Shown here: piece by piece, positions 1-8,782 of the stretch | How the letters are laid out: every line of letters starts with the position of its first letter | Numbering within the stretch: position 1 is the first letter of the stretch | Made by a program: the position numbers and the translations under genes | Assembly (NCBI GenBank): GCA_050948825.1 | Contig: JBMNEO010000003.1 | Location: 1 to 64,000, forward strand | Origin: DUQX01 sp050948825 | GTDB taxonomy: Bacteria > Bacillota > Dethiobacteria > DTU022 > UBA8154 | DNA: 64,000 nucleotides | Direction: 5' to 3' | Notes under the pieces: model-generated | The model's database searches: none | Told to the model about the DNA's origin: nothing | The model's input: the letters and a program-made list of their open reading frames with translations, nothing else

Positions 1-455
1 AAACTCTTGATCCATGGAGATGATGTTCCAGTAGACCAGTTCATTTTAACAAAATCGGAATAAGATTCTTCTTTTAGCTCCGGAGCCATCACAGCATATT
101 GCAAAGCACCGTTTCTCGTTTTTACGCCTTCAGCCCATGTTTTTACCGCAGCATCAGGGTCTTTCGGCGCCAGCGCACTCTCTAAAAGAGATATGCGGGT
201 TTTTTGAGCTTGCAGCTCTTCAAAATCGATATCAACAGAATTATGTTTTTCATTCCATTTAATTAACGCCCCCAGCCTTTCCGTAATGGTGCGGATTGGC
301 ACTAATATTCGTCCATCAACAACTTTGGGCGATACATCCGAAAATACTTCTTTCCCGTTAAAATACATTTTAATTGAAGAATGGGCAAATACGGAAGAAA
401 CCGAGCATAAAAGCAGTAAAGCGACCATCACAGATATAAATATTTTTTTCTTCAC
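1..455 (-). CDS. Stalk-domain (copper amine oxidase N-terminal-like) secreted protein, partial
   Basis: Open minus-strand frame that starts with GTG at 455 behind GGGAGGAAT and runs off the left edge, so the C-terminus is unseen. The first ~20 residues are a signal peptide (KKK, then a hydrophobic stretch ending SVFAH). Next comes a stalk/Cu-amine-oxidase N-terminal motif with 'DGRILVPIRTITERLGA' and a following 'IKWNE', the pattern found in many Clostridial cell-surface proteins. The rest (charged, with 'DPDAAVKTWAEGVKTRNGA') resembles no domain I can name. Inferred to be exported and wall- or membrane-associated. The same stalk module occurs in the amidase at 22667-24574. Confidence 0.75.
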   Translation of the reverse strand, partial: MKKKIFISVMVALLLLCSVSSVFAHSSIKMYFNGKEVFSDVSPKVVDGRILVPIRTITERLGALIKWNEKHNSVDIDFEELQAQKTRISLLESALAPKDPDAAVKTWAEGVKTRNGALQYAVMAPELKEESYSDFVKMNWSTGTSSPWIKS

Positions 456-963
456 AAGATATTCCTCCCTTAAAATCAGAAATATGTTATGGTAAGCAGG
501 AATAAGTTTCCTGGAGCCTAAAGAGTGTTTACAATAACCCGGAAAAGCTCGTAACAAGAGAAGTCATAAATGAAAGTTGTTCAGTAAAGATTATGCTAAA
601 GAATTACCCGGGATGTTTAAATTAATGTTATCATCCTCCTCACTAAATTAGATAAAGCAAACTAATTCCGGTTCATACCTCATACCCCCATTGAGTTGGG
701 TTAAACCTCACTACCACGCTCATTTAAAATTAATTCACTCCTTTCCGGGTTATTTACCATAATAGACGATAACGCTTTTAAAAAAGTTCCACCACAAACG
801 CTAACAATTATTTCCATTTGGTAGGTATTGACTGTGTAAAAAATATGTGATCTAAAAAAGCCGCTGTCAACGGCTGTTTTAGATCAATTTTTAAACTTAC
901 GTTTTCTTACGGATTTGCTGCATTAGCTGGCGAAGATTGTTGGCGTTGCAATAGCCTTTCCTA
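456..963. other. Intergenic stretch, no gene seen
   Basis: About 500 AT-rich bases upstream of the stalk-domain gene and downstream of the nagZ-like gene. No frame with a credible start and ribosome binding site was found on either strand. The only clear structure is the hairpin at 849-885, listed separately. Confidence 0.6.
849..885 (-). terminator. Hairpin terminator downstream of the nagZ-like gene
   Basis: GATCTAAAA plus AGCCG pairs with CGGCT plus TTTTAGATC around a short loop. Read on the minus strand the hairpin lies about 80 bases past the stop of the nagZ-like gene and is followed after a few bases by a run of six T. It is nearly symmetric, so it could work in both directions. Confidence 0.5.
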
Positions 964-2190
964 TTAGATTGAACCAATAATACCGGGAGCGCTGTATTTC
1001 TGTTTGAGCCTAATTATCCTCGCCACGCTCTCATCAACCCGCTCCATTGTCAGTGCCCCGTTTTGCACCGCTGCTATTAACCTGCTCAACACTTGTTCCT
1101 GATGATCGCTGCTGTGGCATATTAATAATATATCTGCCCCCGCCAGCACCGCTTCCTGCGCCGCTTCACCCACAGCATAGTCCTTTGTGATCGCGCCCAT
1201 TTCCAGGTCGTCGGTAATGATCAATCCTTTAAATCCCAAATCATGTCGCAAAATACCGGTTAATATCTTCCCGGACATCGTTGCCGGTTTTTCGGGATCC
1301 AACTCCGGGTACATGATGTGTGCGGTCATTATCGCTTCTGCACCGCTATCGATTGCTTCTTTAAAAGGAACAAACTCAAAACCGTCCAGCCTTTCCCGGC
1401 CATGTTCCACTACCGGCAAGTCAATGTGTGAATCCATACGGGTATCCCCGTGGCCGGGGAAGTGCTTGACAACGGGGATAATGTTTTTGCTCTGCAGCCC
1501 CCTCATCATTGCCGTACCCAGTTTGCTGACAATTTCCGGGTTATCCCCAAAAGACCTGTCGCCGATTACCTCGTTTTGGGGATTGCTAAAGATATCGAGT
1601 ACCGGGGCAAAATTCATATTAAACCCAAAAGCAGCGAGTGCTGTGCCCATTTCCTGCCCAACTGTAAAAGAATAATCCGGATCGCCTCGCTCACCAAGTG
1701 CTTTGCCCGAAGGAAACCGCGGCGAACCCTTTGGCAGCCGGCTGATCCTCCCACCCTCTTCATCCACCGCTATGAATAACGGAAGCCTGTTGTCTTTATT
1801 GACAGCCTTTAAGCCGGCGGTTAAGCTTGTCAACTGATCTTCATCTTCAATATTTCTCTCAAACAATATCAGCCCGCCGATCTGATGCTCCCTGATCATG
1901 GACTCTACGTGGTCATCAACCCCGGGGCCTTCAAACCCGACAAAAACCATCTGCCCGATCTTCTCTTCCAAAGTCATCTCTTGGAGCATTTTGAGTATTT
2001 CTTTATTAAGCTTTTCTTCAGGGTCCTCTTCATCATCTCCCGGGTTTTTTCCCCCGAGATCCCGGGAAGTTTGTCCCTCCGCCAGGCTTTCTTTATCCCC
2101 TGAAGCAGGAGCAGTTCCCTGGATGGCACAGCTTGTTAACATAATTATCAAAAAAAGCCATAAAAAAATAAGCAATGATTTATTCCTCAT
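964..2190 (-). CDS. nagZ: Glycoside hydrolase family 3 beta-N-acetylhexosaminidase, lipoprotein
   Basis: 408 residues. An N-terminal hydrophobic segment ends in the lipobox LTSC with Cys21, so a membrane-anchored lipoprotein is expected. A Gly/Glu/Asp-rich linker follows, then a GH3 TIM-barrel domain. Seen: KHFPGHGD near residues 241-248 and a nearby D-SH, which form the NagZ-specific histidine loop with its Asp/His general acid-base dyad, and TDDLEMG near 324, which holds the nucleophile Asp. Family knowledge: it removes N-acetylglucosamine from muropeptides during wall turnover and recycling. It stands alone; GTGAGGTGAG lies upstream of the ATG. The single-domain form lacks the C-terminal domain of larger GH3 enzymes. 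Confidence 0.9.
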   Translation of the reverse strand: MRNKSLLIFLWLFLIIMLTSCAIQGTAPASGDKESLAEGQTSRDLGGKNPGDDEEDPEEKLNKEILKMLQEMTLEEKIGQMVFVGFEGPGVDDHVESMIREHQIGGLILFERNIEDEDQLTSLTAGLKAVNKDNRLPLFIAVDEEGGRISRLPKGSPRFPSGKALGERGDPDYSFTVGQEMGTALAAFGFNMNFAPVLDIFSNPQNEVIGDRSFGDNPEIVSKLGTAMMRGLQSKNIIPVVKHFPGHGDTRMDSHIDLPVVEHGRERLDGFEFVPFKEAIDSGAEAIMTAHIMYPELDPEKPATMSGKILTGILRHDLGFKGLIITDDLEMGAITKDYAVGEAAQEAVLAGADILLICHSSDHQEQVLSRLIAAVQNGALTMERVDESVARIIRLKQKYSAPGIIGSI

Positions 2191-2262
2191 TAATTCTCAC
2201 CTCACGCTCATAGAATCCGGAACCACTACCTTCTTATATTATAACAGGTTAATTATCCAGAA

Positions 2263-2709
2263 CTAATCATCGTCAACGTCTTTATTGGCTTTTGCTTCAC
2301 TAATGTTAAGCAAGATGCTTTGACAGATCATCCAGGCCATGAAGAAAATTATAACCGACCCCAGCAATGTAAGCATATCTTCCAGGTTAGCCAGATCATA
2401 GTCCATAGCGAAAAATTGTACTAAAGTAAAGGCAATAGAGCCGGCAAATGCTCCGATTAAATTTACCTTTTTCCTTACAGGTTTGCTGCGATAAGTTAGA
2501 TAAAGGCCTTTGACTACACTATTTATGGTTATATATATGGAGAGGCCGATTGTCAGTATAAAAATATCCAAATATTCAACAATGCCCTGCTGCAATACAT
2601 ACTGTCTATAGAGTAAAATTCCCCACAGCGCCAGGAAGCAAATCCCAAATGAATTTGAATTAATTTTTCTTTTCTCAGCGATAATTCTCTCATCTTCAAT
2701 TCGTTTCAT
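2263..2709 (-). CDS. Small multi-pass membrane protein, partner of the XRE regulator
   Basis: 148 residues with a charged start (KRIEDERIIAEKRK), four hydrophobic segments at about 21-40, 46-65, 82-102 and 110-133, and an acidic tail ending DVDDD. A GGAAGGG site precedes the ATG. It follows the XRE gene at 2760-2957 by 50 bases on the same strand. I recognise the layout as the small membrane proteins (DUF6773-like) that commonly sit with YozG-type regulators in Firmicutes, but no biochemical function is known to me. A role in membrane stress or a sensing pair with the regulator is inference only. Confidence 0.65.
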   Translation of the reverse strand: MKRIEDERIIAEKRKINSNSFGICFLALWGILLYRQYVLQQGIVEYLDIFILTIGLSIYITINSVVKGLYLTYRSKPVRKKVNLIGAFAGSIAFTLVQFFAMDYDLANLEDMLTLLGSVIIFFMAWMICQSILLNISEAKANKDVDDD

Positions 2710-2759
2710 AAAGCTACCCTTCCTTCCGAAAGTAATAACTTAAGCTTATTATTAATTTC

Positions 2760-2957
2760 TTATTGCTCTTCCCAGAATAAGTCATTCAGTGTTTTGGATA
2801 AGGCCTTGCATATAGCGATACAGAGCTTTAATGATGGATTATACTTTCCAAGCTCGATAAGACCGATCGTCTGCCTTGTTACACCAACAATTTCCGCCAG
2901 CTCTTCCTGTGACAAATCCTTCTCAATTCTGGCCATTTTGAGTTTTAGGTTTTTCAA
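2760..2957 (-). CDS. XRE-family helix-turn-helix regulator (YozG-like)
   Basis: 65 residues, essentially one HTH_3 domain: 'LSQEELAEIVGVTRQTIGLIE' spans the helix-turn-helix and 'LKLCIAICKALSKTLNDLF' the last helices. The longer frame begins with GTG at 2966, but the AGGTGAT site lies over that codon. A TTG at 2957, 6-8 bases downstream of AGGTG, gives MKNLKLK, the usual start of this subfamily, so I chose it. A strong sigma-A promoter lies at 3067-3095. Expected to act as a cytoplasmic dimer repressing its own operon with the downstream membrane protein (inference from family). Confidence 0.88.
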   Translation of the reverse strand: MKNLKLKMARIEKDLSQEELAEIVGVTRQTIGLIELGKYNPSLKLCIAICKALSKTLNDLFWEEQ

Positions 2958-3066
2958 GCCGATCACCTGCTTAGTTCTGATGCCGCTCCCTCAGTATTAT
3001 GATTAATCATTCTGCTACGCGCTAAAACTTTGTTGCTCTTTCAAGCTTTTTTTCTTTACTATCTTT

Positions 3067-3095
3067 ATTATATAATATAAATGGCATATTGTCAA
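3067..3095 (-). promoter_or_regulatory. Consensus sigma-A promoter of the XRE operon
   Basis: On the minus strand TTGACA (3090-3095) is followed by a 17-base spacer and TATAAT (3067-3072): both hexamers and the spacing are perfect. It lies about 110 bases upstream of the XRE start. Surrounding bases are rich in AT repeats that could hold an operator. Confidence 0.85.
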
Positions 3096-3109
3096 TTATA
3101 TATTGCATT

Positions 3110-3181
3110 TTAAATAATATATTTTCCTTTTGCGGCACACATGCAAATAAGCATTACTGCTCCAATGATCGTCTTTTTCAC
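3110..3181 (-). CDS. Possible 23-residue peptide or remnant of a secreted protein
   Basis: GTG at 3181 behind AAGGAAGG opens a short frame (MKKTIIGAVMLICMCAAKG and a few more residues) ending at TAA 3110. It looks like a signal peptide or a single membrane helix with nothing after it. It overlaps the region just upstream of the XRE promoter. Either a tiny membrane peptide or the 5' stump of a lost gene; composition and length alone cannot decide. Confidence 0.3.
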   Translation of the reverse strand: MKKTIIGAVMLICMCAAKGKYII

Positions 3182-3237
3182 AGCGAGCCCTTCCTTTCCA
3201 GAAAACGATTGCAGGCATTGCGCAAAACCGTTTGGAC

Positions 3238-4017
3238 CTAATTTCTTATAAATACGTTTATTCGTCTAAAAGTTTCGAAACAGGTTCCATCCGGTTTTAT
3301 TGTTTTATCTACCATCCTTTGAACGACCTCATTTCTGAACCTTATCTTGATTTCATCCGGAAGCAACTCTAAAAAGGGGACAATGGAGGGCTGATCTATC
3401 CATTTAATTAGATCTTCTTTTGAACTAAAGTATCTGTCAGCGTTTTCTTCCCATACCCTCATTTCCCTAAAATCCTGCCGTTTGACAAGCTCTTCATAGC
3501 AGCTTAACTTCGGCATATACCATGGCCATACAAAATTTTTAAAGTACTCCCGGTACGCCGCATCACCAATAACCTGTCGTATAACTTCAAAGAAATAGGA
3601 ACAGTTGCCGTCTCCAGCAAAGCTAAACCTTATTCGCCCTTTTGCCCGCAATGCTTTTCTGCAGTTATCATAAAGCCTCTGATGGTCTTTAACCCAGTGT
3701 AAAGCTGCATTGGAGAAAATTAAATCAAACCGGTTGTCAAAATTCATCTTATTAATATCCATACAGATAAATGACAAATTTTGCTGCTCAATTTCCCTTG
3801 CTGTATTAATCATCCCAACCGAAGCATCAATTCCGACTACTTTTCCTTCGGGAACCAGAGCAGCCAGCCGCTTCGTCAGTCTCCCGTCGCCACATCCAAG
3901 ATCAAGAATGTTCTCCGTTCCGGTAAAAGTTAGTTCAGAGATTATCTTATTACCCCACTCCTGCTGATGAGCAGAAGCTTTTTTATATTTTTCTCCATCA
4001 AACTCATAATTCCCCAT
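3238..4017 (-). CDS. Class I SAM-dependent methyltransferase (trans-aconitate methyltransferase/BioC-like)
   Basis: 259 residues. The SAM-binding motif I 'ILDLGCGDGRLTKRLA' is near residues 38-53, followed by an acidic end of strand 2 (VVGIDAS) and 'DLIFSNAALHWV' (motif IV plus post-motif), the combination typical of Tam and BioC enzymes. The C-terminal half carries 'YMPKLSCYEELV' and many aromatic residues, as in Tam. GAGGAGAGG lies before the ATG. Family knowledge: such enzymes methylate carboxylates of small acids such as trans-aconitate or malonyl-ACP. No biotin genes are nearby, so the substrate is open. Confidence 0.82.
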   Translation of the reverse strand: MGNYEFDGEKYKKASAHQQEWGNKIISELTFTGTENILDLGCGDGRLTKRLAALVPEGKVVGIDASVGMINTAREIEQQNLSFICMDINKMNFDNRFDLIFSNAALHWVKDHQRLYDNCRKALRAKGRIRFSFAGDGNCSYFFEVIRQVIGDAAYREYFKNFVWPWYMPKLSCYEELVKRQDFREMRVWEENADRYFSSKEDLIKWIDQPSIVPFLELLPDEIKIRFRNEVVQRMVDKTIKPDGTCFETFRRINVFIRN

Positions 4018-4106
4018 GATACCTCTCCTCTGGCTAACCTTCTAGCCCTCTATTGTATTGTTCTATCGATAGGCAATCGTTTTCTCATTTTCCTTAACTT
4101 AAAAAA

Positions 4107-5402
4107 TCAGCGTTCCTTCCCAAAGATAAGGTGCTCCATAATCAACACCGCTAAAACCCCTACCACAAACCCATTTCCAAGAAGAGGCCTCAAAATAACG
4201 GGAAATGTGTTTAAGGCATTATCCGGCAAAAATGAGATAACAATACTCAACATAAGGGGAAGTCCAATCACCAGGCCGTTTTCAAAACAAAAGCCCTCCC
4301 GGGTATCAAGAACCATAGTTAACCCCGCAGCTATCTGTGAACACATGATATAGATAAAAATGCCGCCGATCACCACGGATGGAATACCGCCTAAAAAAGT
4401 TATAACCGGCGGTAAAAACGACATAGCCAGCAATAACAATCCGGCAGGGACAAGGGCAAACCGCGAAGCGCATCCTGTCGATGCAATCACCCCGGGGCTG
4501 AGGGAAAAATTAACCATACCGATTATGCCCCAGAGCCCCGCCAGGAAATTAAATATCCCTGTAAGTGAAAGCCCCCTGGTAACCCGCCCCGACATATCCT
4601 TCAGCTTTAGCACTTCGCCCACAGAGAAGATCGACCCCAGGTCATTAATGGATAAAGCCAAAAAACATACCAGAAATGAAAGAATGACTCCCGGCTCAAA
4701 GCTTAAATTTATTTTTGTCTTTAATAAAAAATCAGCATTGAATGACGACTGAGCGGTATGCGCCATCTCAAAACCCTGGGGGAAAAACAGGTGATAAACT
4801 ATTGTTCCGGCAATAAGCGCCCACATAATGAGCGTTGATCTCCAAAAACCCGTAACAAACCTGCTCACGGCAAAGACACAGAACACAAAGAAGAGGGCAA
4901 AGCACAGATTTAACCAGGCAAGTCCCCCGGAGGAGGAGGGTATGCACAGGTCTATAATCATAGGAGTAAGGGTAAAAGCAATCATAATAAGGATAACCGC
5001 CACCACCGGGGCTGTAAAAAGTTTTTTTAAATGGTTAAACAGCCCTGCAGCGCTCACCACAAAAAGAACAAGACCGCCGATCGCAATAGCGGTATAGATC
5101 GAACTTATTTCGCTGCCGCTGCTGGCGGCGATACCAACAAGGAGTATTGTTGCCGGCCCCACTACCAGCGGTAAACGGTGCCCCCACAATAACTGCAACA
5201 AAAGGGAAACCCCAATAATAAAAAAGACTTTCTGAACATAGATTATCTGCTCTGCTGATTGGCTATAGTGCAGGACGGCCACTACTTTCCCCACAATAAC
5301 AATTGTAGGGATCATAATTGCCAGCCACTGCAATCCCAGCAACATTAATTCTCCGAAAGAGGGCATTTCATCAAGACCGTATTTGATTTTTACCGGATCC
5401 AT
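4107..5402 (-). CDS. NCS2-family nucleobase:cation symporter (xanthine/uracil permease type)
   Basis: 431 residues with about 12-14 hydrophobic segments. It begins with the short polar lead 'YGLDEMP' and 'LGLQWLAIMIPTIVIVG' typical of the NCS2 fold. 'QLLWGHRLPLVVGPA' (TM3 half helix) and the conserved acidic stretch in the C-terminal half are seen. Family knowledge: proton- or sodium-coupled uptake of purines or pyrimidines. AGGAGGG precedes ATG 5402. A structured leader lies at 5448-5480. The substrate cannot be told from the sequence and no purine catabolic genes are adjacent. Confidence 0.88.
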   Translation of the reverse strand: MDPVKIKYGLDEMPSFGELMLLGLQWLAIMIPTIVIVGKVVAVLHYSQSAEQIIYVQKVFFIIGVSLLLQLLWGHRLPLVVGPATILLVGIAASSGSEISSIYTAIAIGGLVLFVVSAAGLFNHLKKLFTAPVVAVILIMIAFTLTPMIIDLCIPSSSGGLAWLNLCFALFFVFCVFAVSRFVTGFWRSTLIMWALIAGTIVYHLFFPQGFEMAHTAQSSFNADFLLKTKINLSFEPGVILSFLVCFLALSINDLGSIFSVGEVLKLKDMSGRVTRGLSLTGIFNFLAGLWGIIGMVNFSLSPGVIASTGCASRFALVPAGLLLLAMSFLPPVITFLGGIPSVVIGGIFIYIMCSQIAAGLTMVLDTREGFCFENGLVIGLPLMLSIVISFLPDNALNTFPVILRPLLGNGFVVGVLAVLIMEHLIFGKER

Positions 5403-5447
5403 TCTGGTACTTTCCCTCCTATATTGTCAACTTAATGTCTACTGTGC

Positions 5448-5480
5448 CTATCCTTCGGGAACGCCGTTCCCCTGGTATAG
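5448..5480 (-). promoter_or_regulatory. Nested stem-loop in the permease leader, possible riboswitch part
   Basis: On the minus strand CUAU-A-CC pairs with GGAUAG (one bulged A) and encloses a perfect 6-bp stem GGGAAC/GUUCCC with a three-base loop. It lies 46-78 bases before the permease start. Nucleobase permeases are often riboswitch-controlled; I looked for the purine aptamer core and did not find it, so the identity is open. Confidence 0.4.
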
Positions 5481-5614
5481 CGTATTTTTAATATCAATAC
5501 TTCTATTTCTGTTACCCAAAACCTTCTTTTATATACGGCACACGGCCACCTTGCAGCTACTTCTTTTTGACCTCTATGTATTAATTAAGCTTTCTGGGAT
5601 CTGATAGAATTTTT

Positions 5615-5654
5615 CCGGGTGAAATAAAACGACTGTCTTTTCCCGGCTTTTTTT
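5615..5654 (+). terminator. Terminator-like hairpin in the leader of the MFS pump gene
   Basis: CCGGG pairs with CCCGG across a 22-base loop that itself has AAA/TTT complementarity, followed by C and seven T. It precedes the plus-strand MFS gene by 74 bases, so it would act as an attenuator if transcription starts upstream. It could equally end an unseen short transcript. Confidence 0.45.
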
Positions 5655-5727
5655 ATTTGATAATATGATGAGTGAGGCATCCTTTTAATGTCCATAATGT
5701 AGATACGGAACAGATTGGAGAGGGAAC

Positions 5728-6966
5728 ATGATAAAATTAAATAAATATGAAACATGGAAAAAGAACGTATTCATCTTTTTATCCAGCCAGGCCGTATCCC
5801 TTTTTGGTTCTCTGCTGGTCCAATATGCCATTACCTGGTATATTGTTTTAAGTACCCAATCAGGTGTAATGATGACGATATCTGTTATCTGCGGTTTTTT
5901 GCCAACCTTGTTGCTATCTCCTTTTGCAGGAGTATGGGCGGACCGTTACAATCGTAAAATGCTGATCATTTTGTCCGATGCAGGGATCGCAGTTTCAACA
6001 CTTGTTCTGGCTATACTCTTTTTTTTAGGATACGATGCCATCTGGTTGCTATTTGTGATTTCAGGTATCCGCGCTCTGGGGACGGCGATCCAAACCCCTA
6101 CGGTAAGTGCTTTCCTTCCCCAGATAGTGCCCGAAGATAAGTTGATCCAGGTAAACGGTACTTTTCAGGGTATTCAATCAATGATCATGCTTGTATGCCC
6201 CCTTCTGGCCGGTGCCCTGCTGGCGGTAGCCAGCATTGAAGCCATATTCTTCATCGATGTGTTTACAGCTGCCATAGCTATTTCGATATTGCTTCTGTTC
6301 TTGCATGTACCGGTCCATGCAAAGGCATTAGAAAAACAACCGGTCACCTATTTAAACGACATGCGTGAAGGCTTGGCCTATATTAAAGATCGTGGGTTCG
6401 TCAAGAAACTGTTTTTGTTCTGTGCCGGTTATTTATTCCTGATTGCACCGGCTGCATTCTTAACGCCTCTACAAGCCGCACGAAGCTTTGGAAATGAAGT
6501 CTGGAGGCTGACCGCCATCGAAATCGCTTTTTCAGCAGGAATGGCGGCAGGGGGAATTGCCATCGCCTCCTGGGGTGGCTTTAAGAATAAGATGCATACT
6601 ATGGTGCTGTCATGCCTTATTAACGGTTTATGTGTCTTTGCTCTGGGGATCACCCCTGTATTTTGGCTCTATCTTGTTTTCATGGGTTTGATCGGAGTGA
6701 TAATTCCTTTCTTCAATACACCTTTTACGGTTTTGCTGCAGCAGAAAATCGAAGGCAATTATCTCGGCAGGATATTCGGGGTTTTCACCATGATCTCAAG
6801 CAGTGCCATGCCCCTGGGGATGCTGGTGTTCGGGCCTGTTGCCGATACCGTCAAAATTGAATGGCTGCTTATTGGAACCGGTATCCTGTTATTTGCCGAG
6901 AGCTTTTTCCTGCTGGGAAGCAAGGATCTGATCGAAGCCGGAAAGCCGGTCCTGGAAATTGAATAG
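5728..6966 (+). CDS. MFS efflux transporter, macrolide-efflux (MefA) type
   Basis: 412 residues, 12 predicted membrane segments. The start 'WKKNVFIFLSSQAVSLFGS', the loop 2-3 motif 'GVWADRYNRKMLI' and 'FFNTPFTVLLQQ', then 'YLGRIFGVFTMISS', match the layout of MefA-type drug:proton antiporters. Family knowledge: 14/15-membered macrolide export. GGAGAGGGAAC precedes the ATG. It converges with an ABC-F gene 44 bases downstream; mef and msr/ABC-F genes are known partners in streptococci, so a joint resistance module is a fair inference. The drug spectrum cannot be read from the sequence. Confidence 0.85.
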   Translation: MIKLNKYETWKKNVFIFLSSQAVSLFGSLLVQYAITWYIVLSTQSGVMMTISVICGFLPTLLLSPFAGVWADRYNRKMLIILSDAGIAVSTLVLAILFFLGYDAIWLLFVISGIRALGTAIQTPTVSAFLPQIVPEDKLIQVNGTFQGIQSMIMLVCPLLAGALLAVASIEAIFFIDVFTAAIAISILLLFLHVPVHAKALEKQPVTYLNDMREGLAYIKDRGFVKKLFLFCAGYLFLIAPAAFLTPLQAARSFGNEVWRLTAIEIAFSAGMAAGGIAIASWGGFKNKMHTMVLSCLINGLCVFALGITPVFWLYLVFMGLIGVIIPFFNTPFTVLLQQKIEGNYLGRIFGVFTMISSSAMPLGMLVFGPVADTVKIEWLLIGTGILLFAESFFLLGSKDLIEAGKPVLEIE

Positions 6967-7010
6967 AAACGAAACAGCTCTTGATAGTAATTTTCTCCGG
7001 CGTTTCGAAT

Positions 7011-8771
7011 CTAATCATTTCGTGATAGTAATTCCTTATAATGATTAAGCTCTCTGGCAATCTGAAAGAACTTTTCCTGCAGTTCTTCTTTCTCTTTTTC
7101 ATCCCTGGTTTCATTTAACTTGCCGCTTAAGAAAGCAAGCTCACATTCCAGGCGATTAATGTCATCTGTTAAATCCTGATGCTCAAGGCCACTTATCCCC
7201 TTTACCCCTGCTTTCCCCCCGCCTTCCTTTTCTTTTTCCAAATAGTATTCATAATCCCCTTCGTAACAGTTCAGCCTCCCGTCTGCTATGGCAAAAACCC
7301 TGTTCGCCAACCGCATAAAATACCTGTCATGGGTGACAAAGATGAGGCTGCCCTTAAACCCGGCCAGCACTTCCTCAATCTTCTCCCTGGATTCGATATC
7401 CATATAGTTTGTCGGCTCGTCGAGCACCAGCAAATTGGCGCCACTCAGGATGATTTTTGCAAAGGCAACCCTGCCCTTCTCTCCCATGCTTAAACCGGCA
7501 ATTTTCTTAAAAACCTCATCCCCGCGAAACAGCAATGAGGCCAGAAGCAGCCGGGCTTCTTCGATACTGCCTCCCGCGATCAACGCCTCGTCGAGTACGG
7601 TGGCGGAGCTATTCAGGTTCTCCAGCTCCTGGGCGAAATATCCGATTTTAACAGCAGGATTGGCTGTTACTTTGCCGCTATAGTCATTGTCCAGACCGGC
7701 GATAATCTTTAAAAGAGTCGTCTTTCCAGCACCATTGTTCCCCAGCAGCACAATTTTATCCCCGCGCTTGATGTTGAAGAAGGCACCATGAAACAGCAAC
7801 TTTTGAGCATAACCTTTCCCCACATTTTCTCCCCGGATAAGAAACGGGGCGCTCTTTTTTTCCGGTATATTTTTATTGATGAGCTCAAAAAGAGGGGCCT
7901 TTGCTTTTTTCGGTTTATCGATTTTCCTCTTTTCCAGCCTCTCCAGTTCCCTTTTTTTGGCCTTAACGACACCGGCATGCTTCTTTGCCTTGCTCCGGTA
8001 AAAATCATTTTGTCCGGCCGCGCTATGGGCTCTGTTGTACCAATTTTTTCTTTCCCCGATAACCTGTTTAAGCTGCTGTATCTTCGACTGCTGCTTTTGA
8101 TATTCCCGCTCGGTGCTTTTTAGCTCAATCTCCTTCTGCACTTTGTAGTCTGAATAATTCCCTTCATAATACTTTAACTCTCGGGAGGTCAACTCCCAGA
8201 TTCCCGATACTACCCTATCGAGAAAAAAGCGATCGTGGGAAATGACTACTACCGGTTTGTCCAGGCTACCGACGTAGCTCTCCAACCACGCGCAGTTTTC
8301 CAGATCAAGGTGGTTCGTGGGCTCATCCAGGATAAGCAAATCAAAGTTGCTTACAACAACACAGCTGAGGGCAAGTTTTGTCTTCTCCCCGCCGCTCAAG
8401 CTGCTAGCCTGCCGCCCCCACACGCTCTCATCAATCCCAAGCATATTGAGGGTTTTTTTCACAGTTGTTTCAGCGTCATTTATTCTGTAATTATTTAGAG
8501 CTGCCTTTAAAGTTACCCCATAAACAGAATCGCTTTCTGCAAAATTGGGGTACTGTTCCAGATAATAAATAATGCCTAAAGGAGGCAAACACTCTATTTT
8601 ACCGGCATCAGAAGGCTCCCGGCCGGATAATACCCTGGCCAGGGTCGTTTTACCGACTCCATTGCGGCCTACCAGGCCAATTTTATCACCGGCGTGAATC
8701 GCACCGCTTATATTTTCCAGCACTGTTTTACCGTTATAGCTCTTACTAATACCAGAAAAACGTAACTGCAT
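7011..8771 (-). CDS. ABC-F family ATPase, probable ribosomal-protection type
   Basis: 586 residues from ATG 8771 (AGGAG eight bases upstream); an in-frame GTG at 8810 has its site too close. Two ABC domains and no membrane segment. First: 'GRNGVGKTT', 'LSGGEKTKLAL', 'LLILDEPTNHLD'. Second: 'GNNGAGKTT', 'LSMGEKGRVAFA', 'LLVLDEPTNYMD'. Between them is a long basic coiled-coil linker near residues 220-310 with 'NWYNRAHSAAGQNDFYR', the arm that reaches the peptidyl-transferase centre in antibiotic-resistance ABC-F proteins. A C-terminal coiled coil is also present. A uORF and terminator-like hairpin in its leader fit drug-induced attenuation. A housekeeping EttA/Uup-like role is the alternative. 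Confidence 0.85.
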   Translation of the reverse strand: MQLRFSGISKSYNGKTVLENISGAIHAGDKIGLVGRNGVGKTTLARVLSGREPSDAGKIECLPPLGIIYYLEQYPNFAESDSVYGVTLKAALNNYRINDAETTVKKTLNMLGIDESVWGRQASSLSGGEKTKLALSCVVVSNFDLLILDEPTNHLDLENCAWLESYVGSLDKPVVVISHDRFFLDRVVSGIWELTSRELKYYEGNYSDYKVQKEIELKSTEREYQKQQSKIQQLKQVIGERKNWYNRAHSAAGQNDFYRSKAKKHAGVVKAKKRELERLEKRKIDKPKKAKAPLFELINKNIPEKKSAPFLIRGENVGKGYAQKLLFHGAFFNIKRGDKIVLLGNNGAGKTTLLKIIAGLDNDYSGKVTANPAVKIGYFAQELENLNSSATVLDEALIAGGSIEEARLLLASLLFRGDEVFKKIAGLSMGEKGRVAFAKIILSGANLLVLDEPTNYMDIESREKIEEVLAGFKGSLIFVTHDRYFMRLANRVFAIADGRLNCYEGDYEYYLEKEKEGGGKAGVKGISGLEHQDLTDDINRLECELAFLSGKLNETRDEKEKEELQEKFFQIARELNHYKELLSRND

Positions 8772-8782
8772 AAGATCATCTC

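Larger units (their letters stand above)
5403..5727. other. Divergent intergenic region between permease and MFS pump
   Basis: 325 bases shared by the leader of the minus-strand permease and the upstream region of the plus-strand pump. It holds a nested stem-loop at 5448-5480 (permease side) and a terminator-like hairpin at 5615-5654 (pump side). No protein gene seen. Confidence 0.6.

Noticed and set aside
1187..1675. 162-codon plus-strand frame
   Set aside because: Antisense to the nagZ-like gene whose catalytic motifs are intact; no ribosome binding site.
5403..5610. Purine riboswitch upstream of the NCS2 permease
   Set aside because: The conserved three-way junction bases and loop pair were not found; only an unassigned stem-loop remains.
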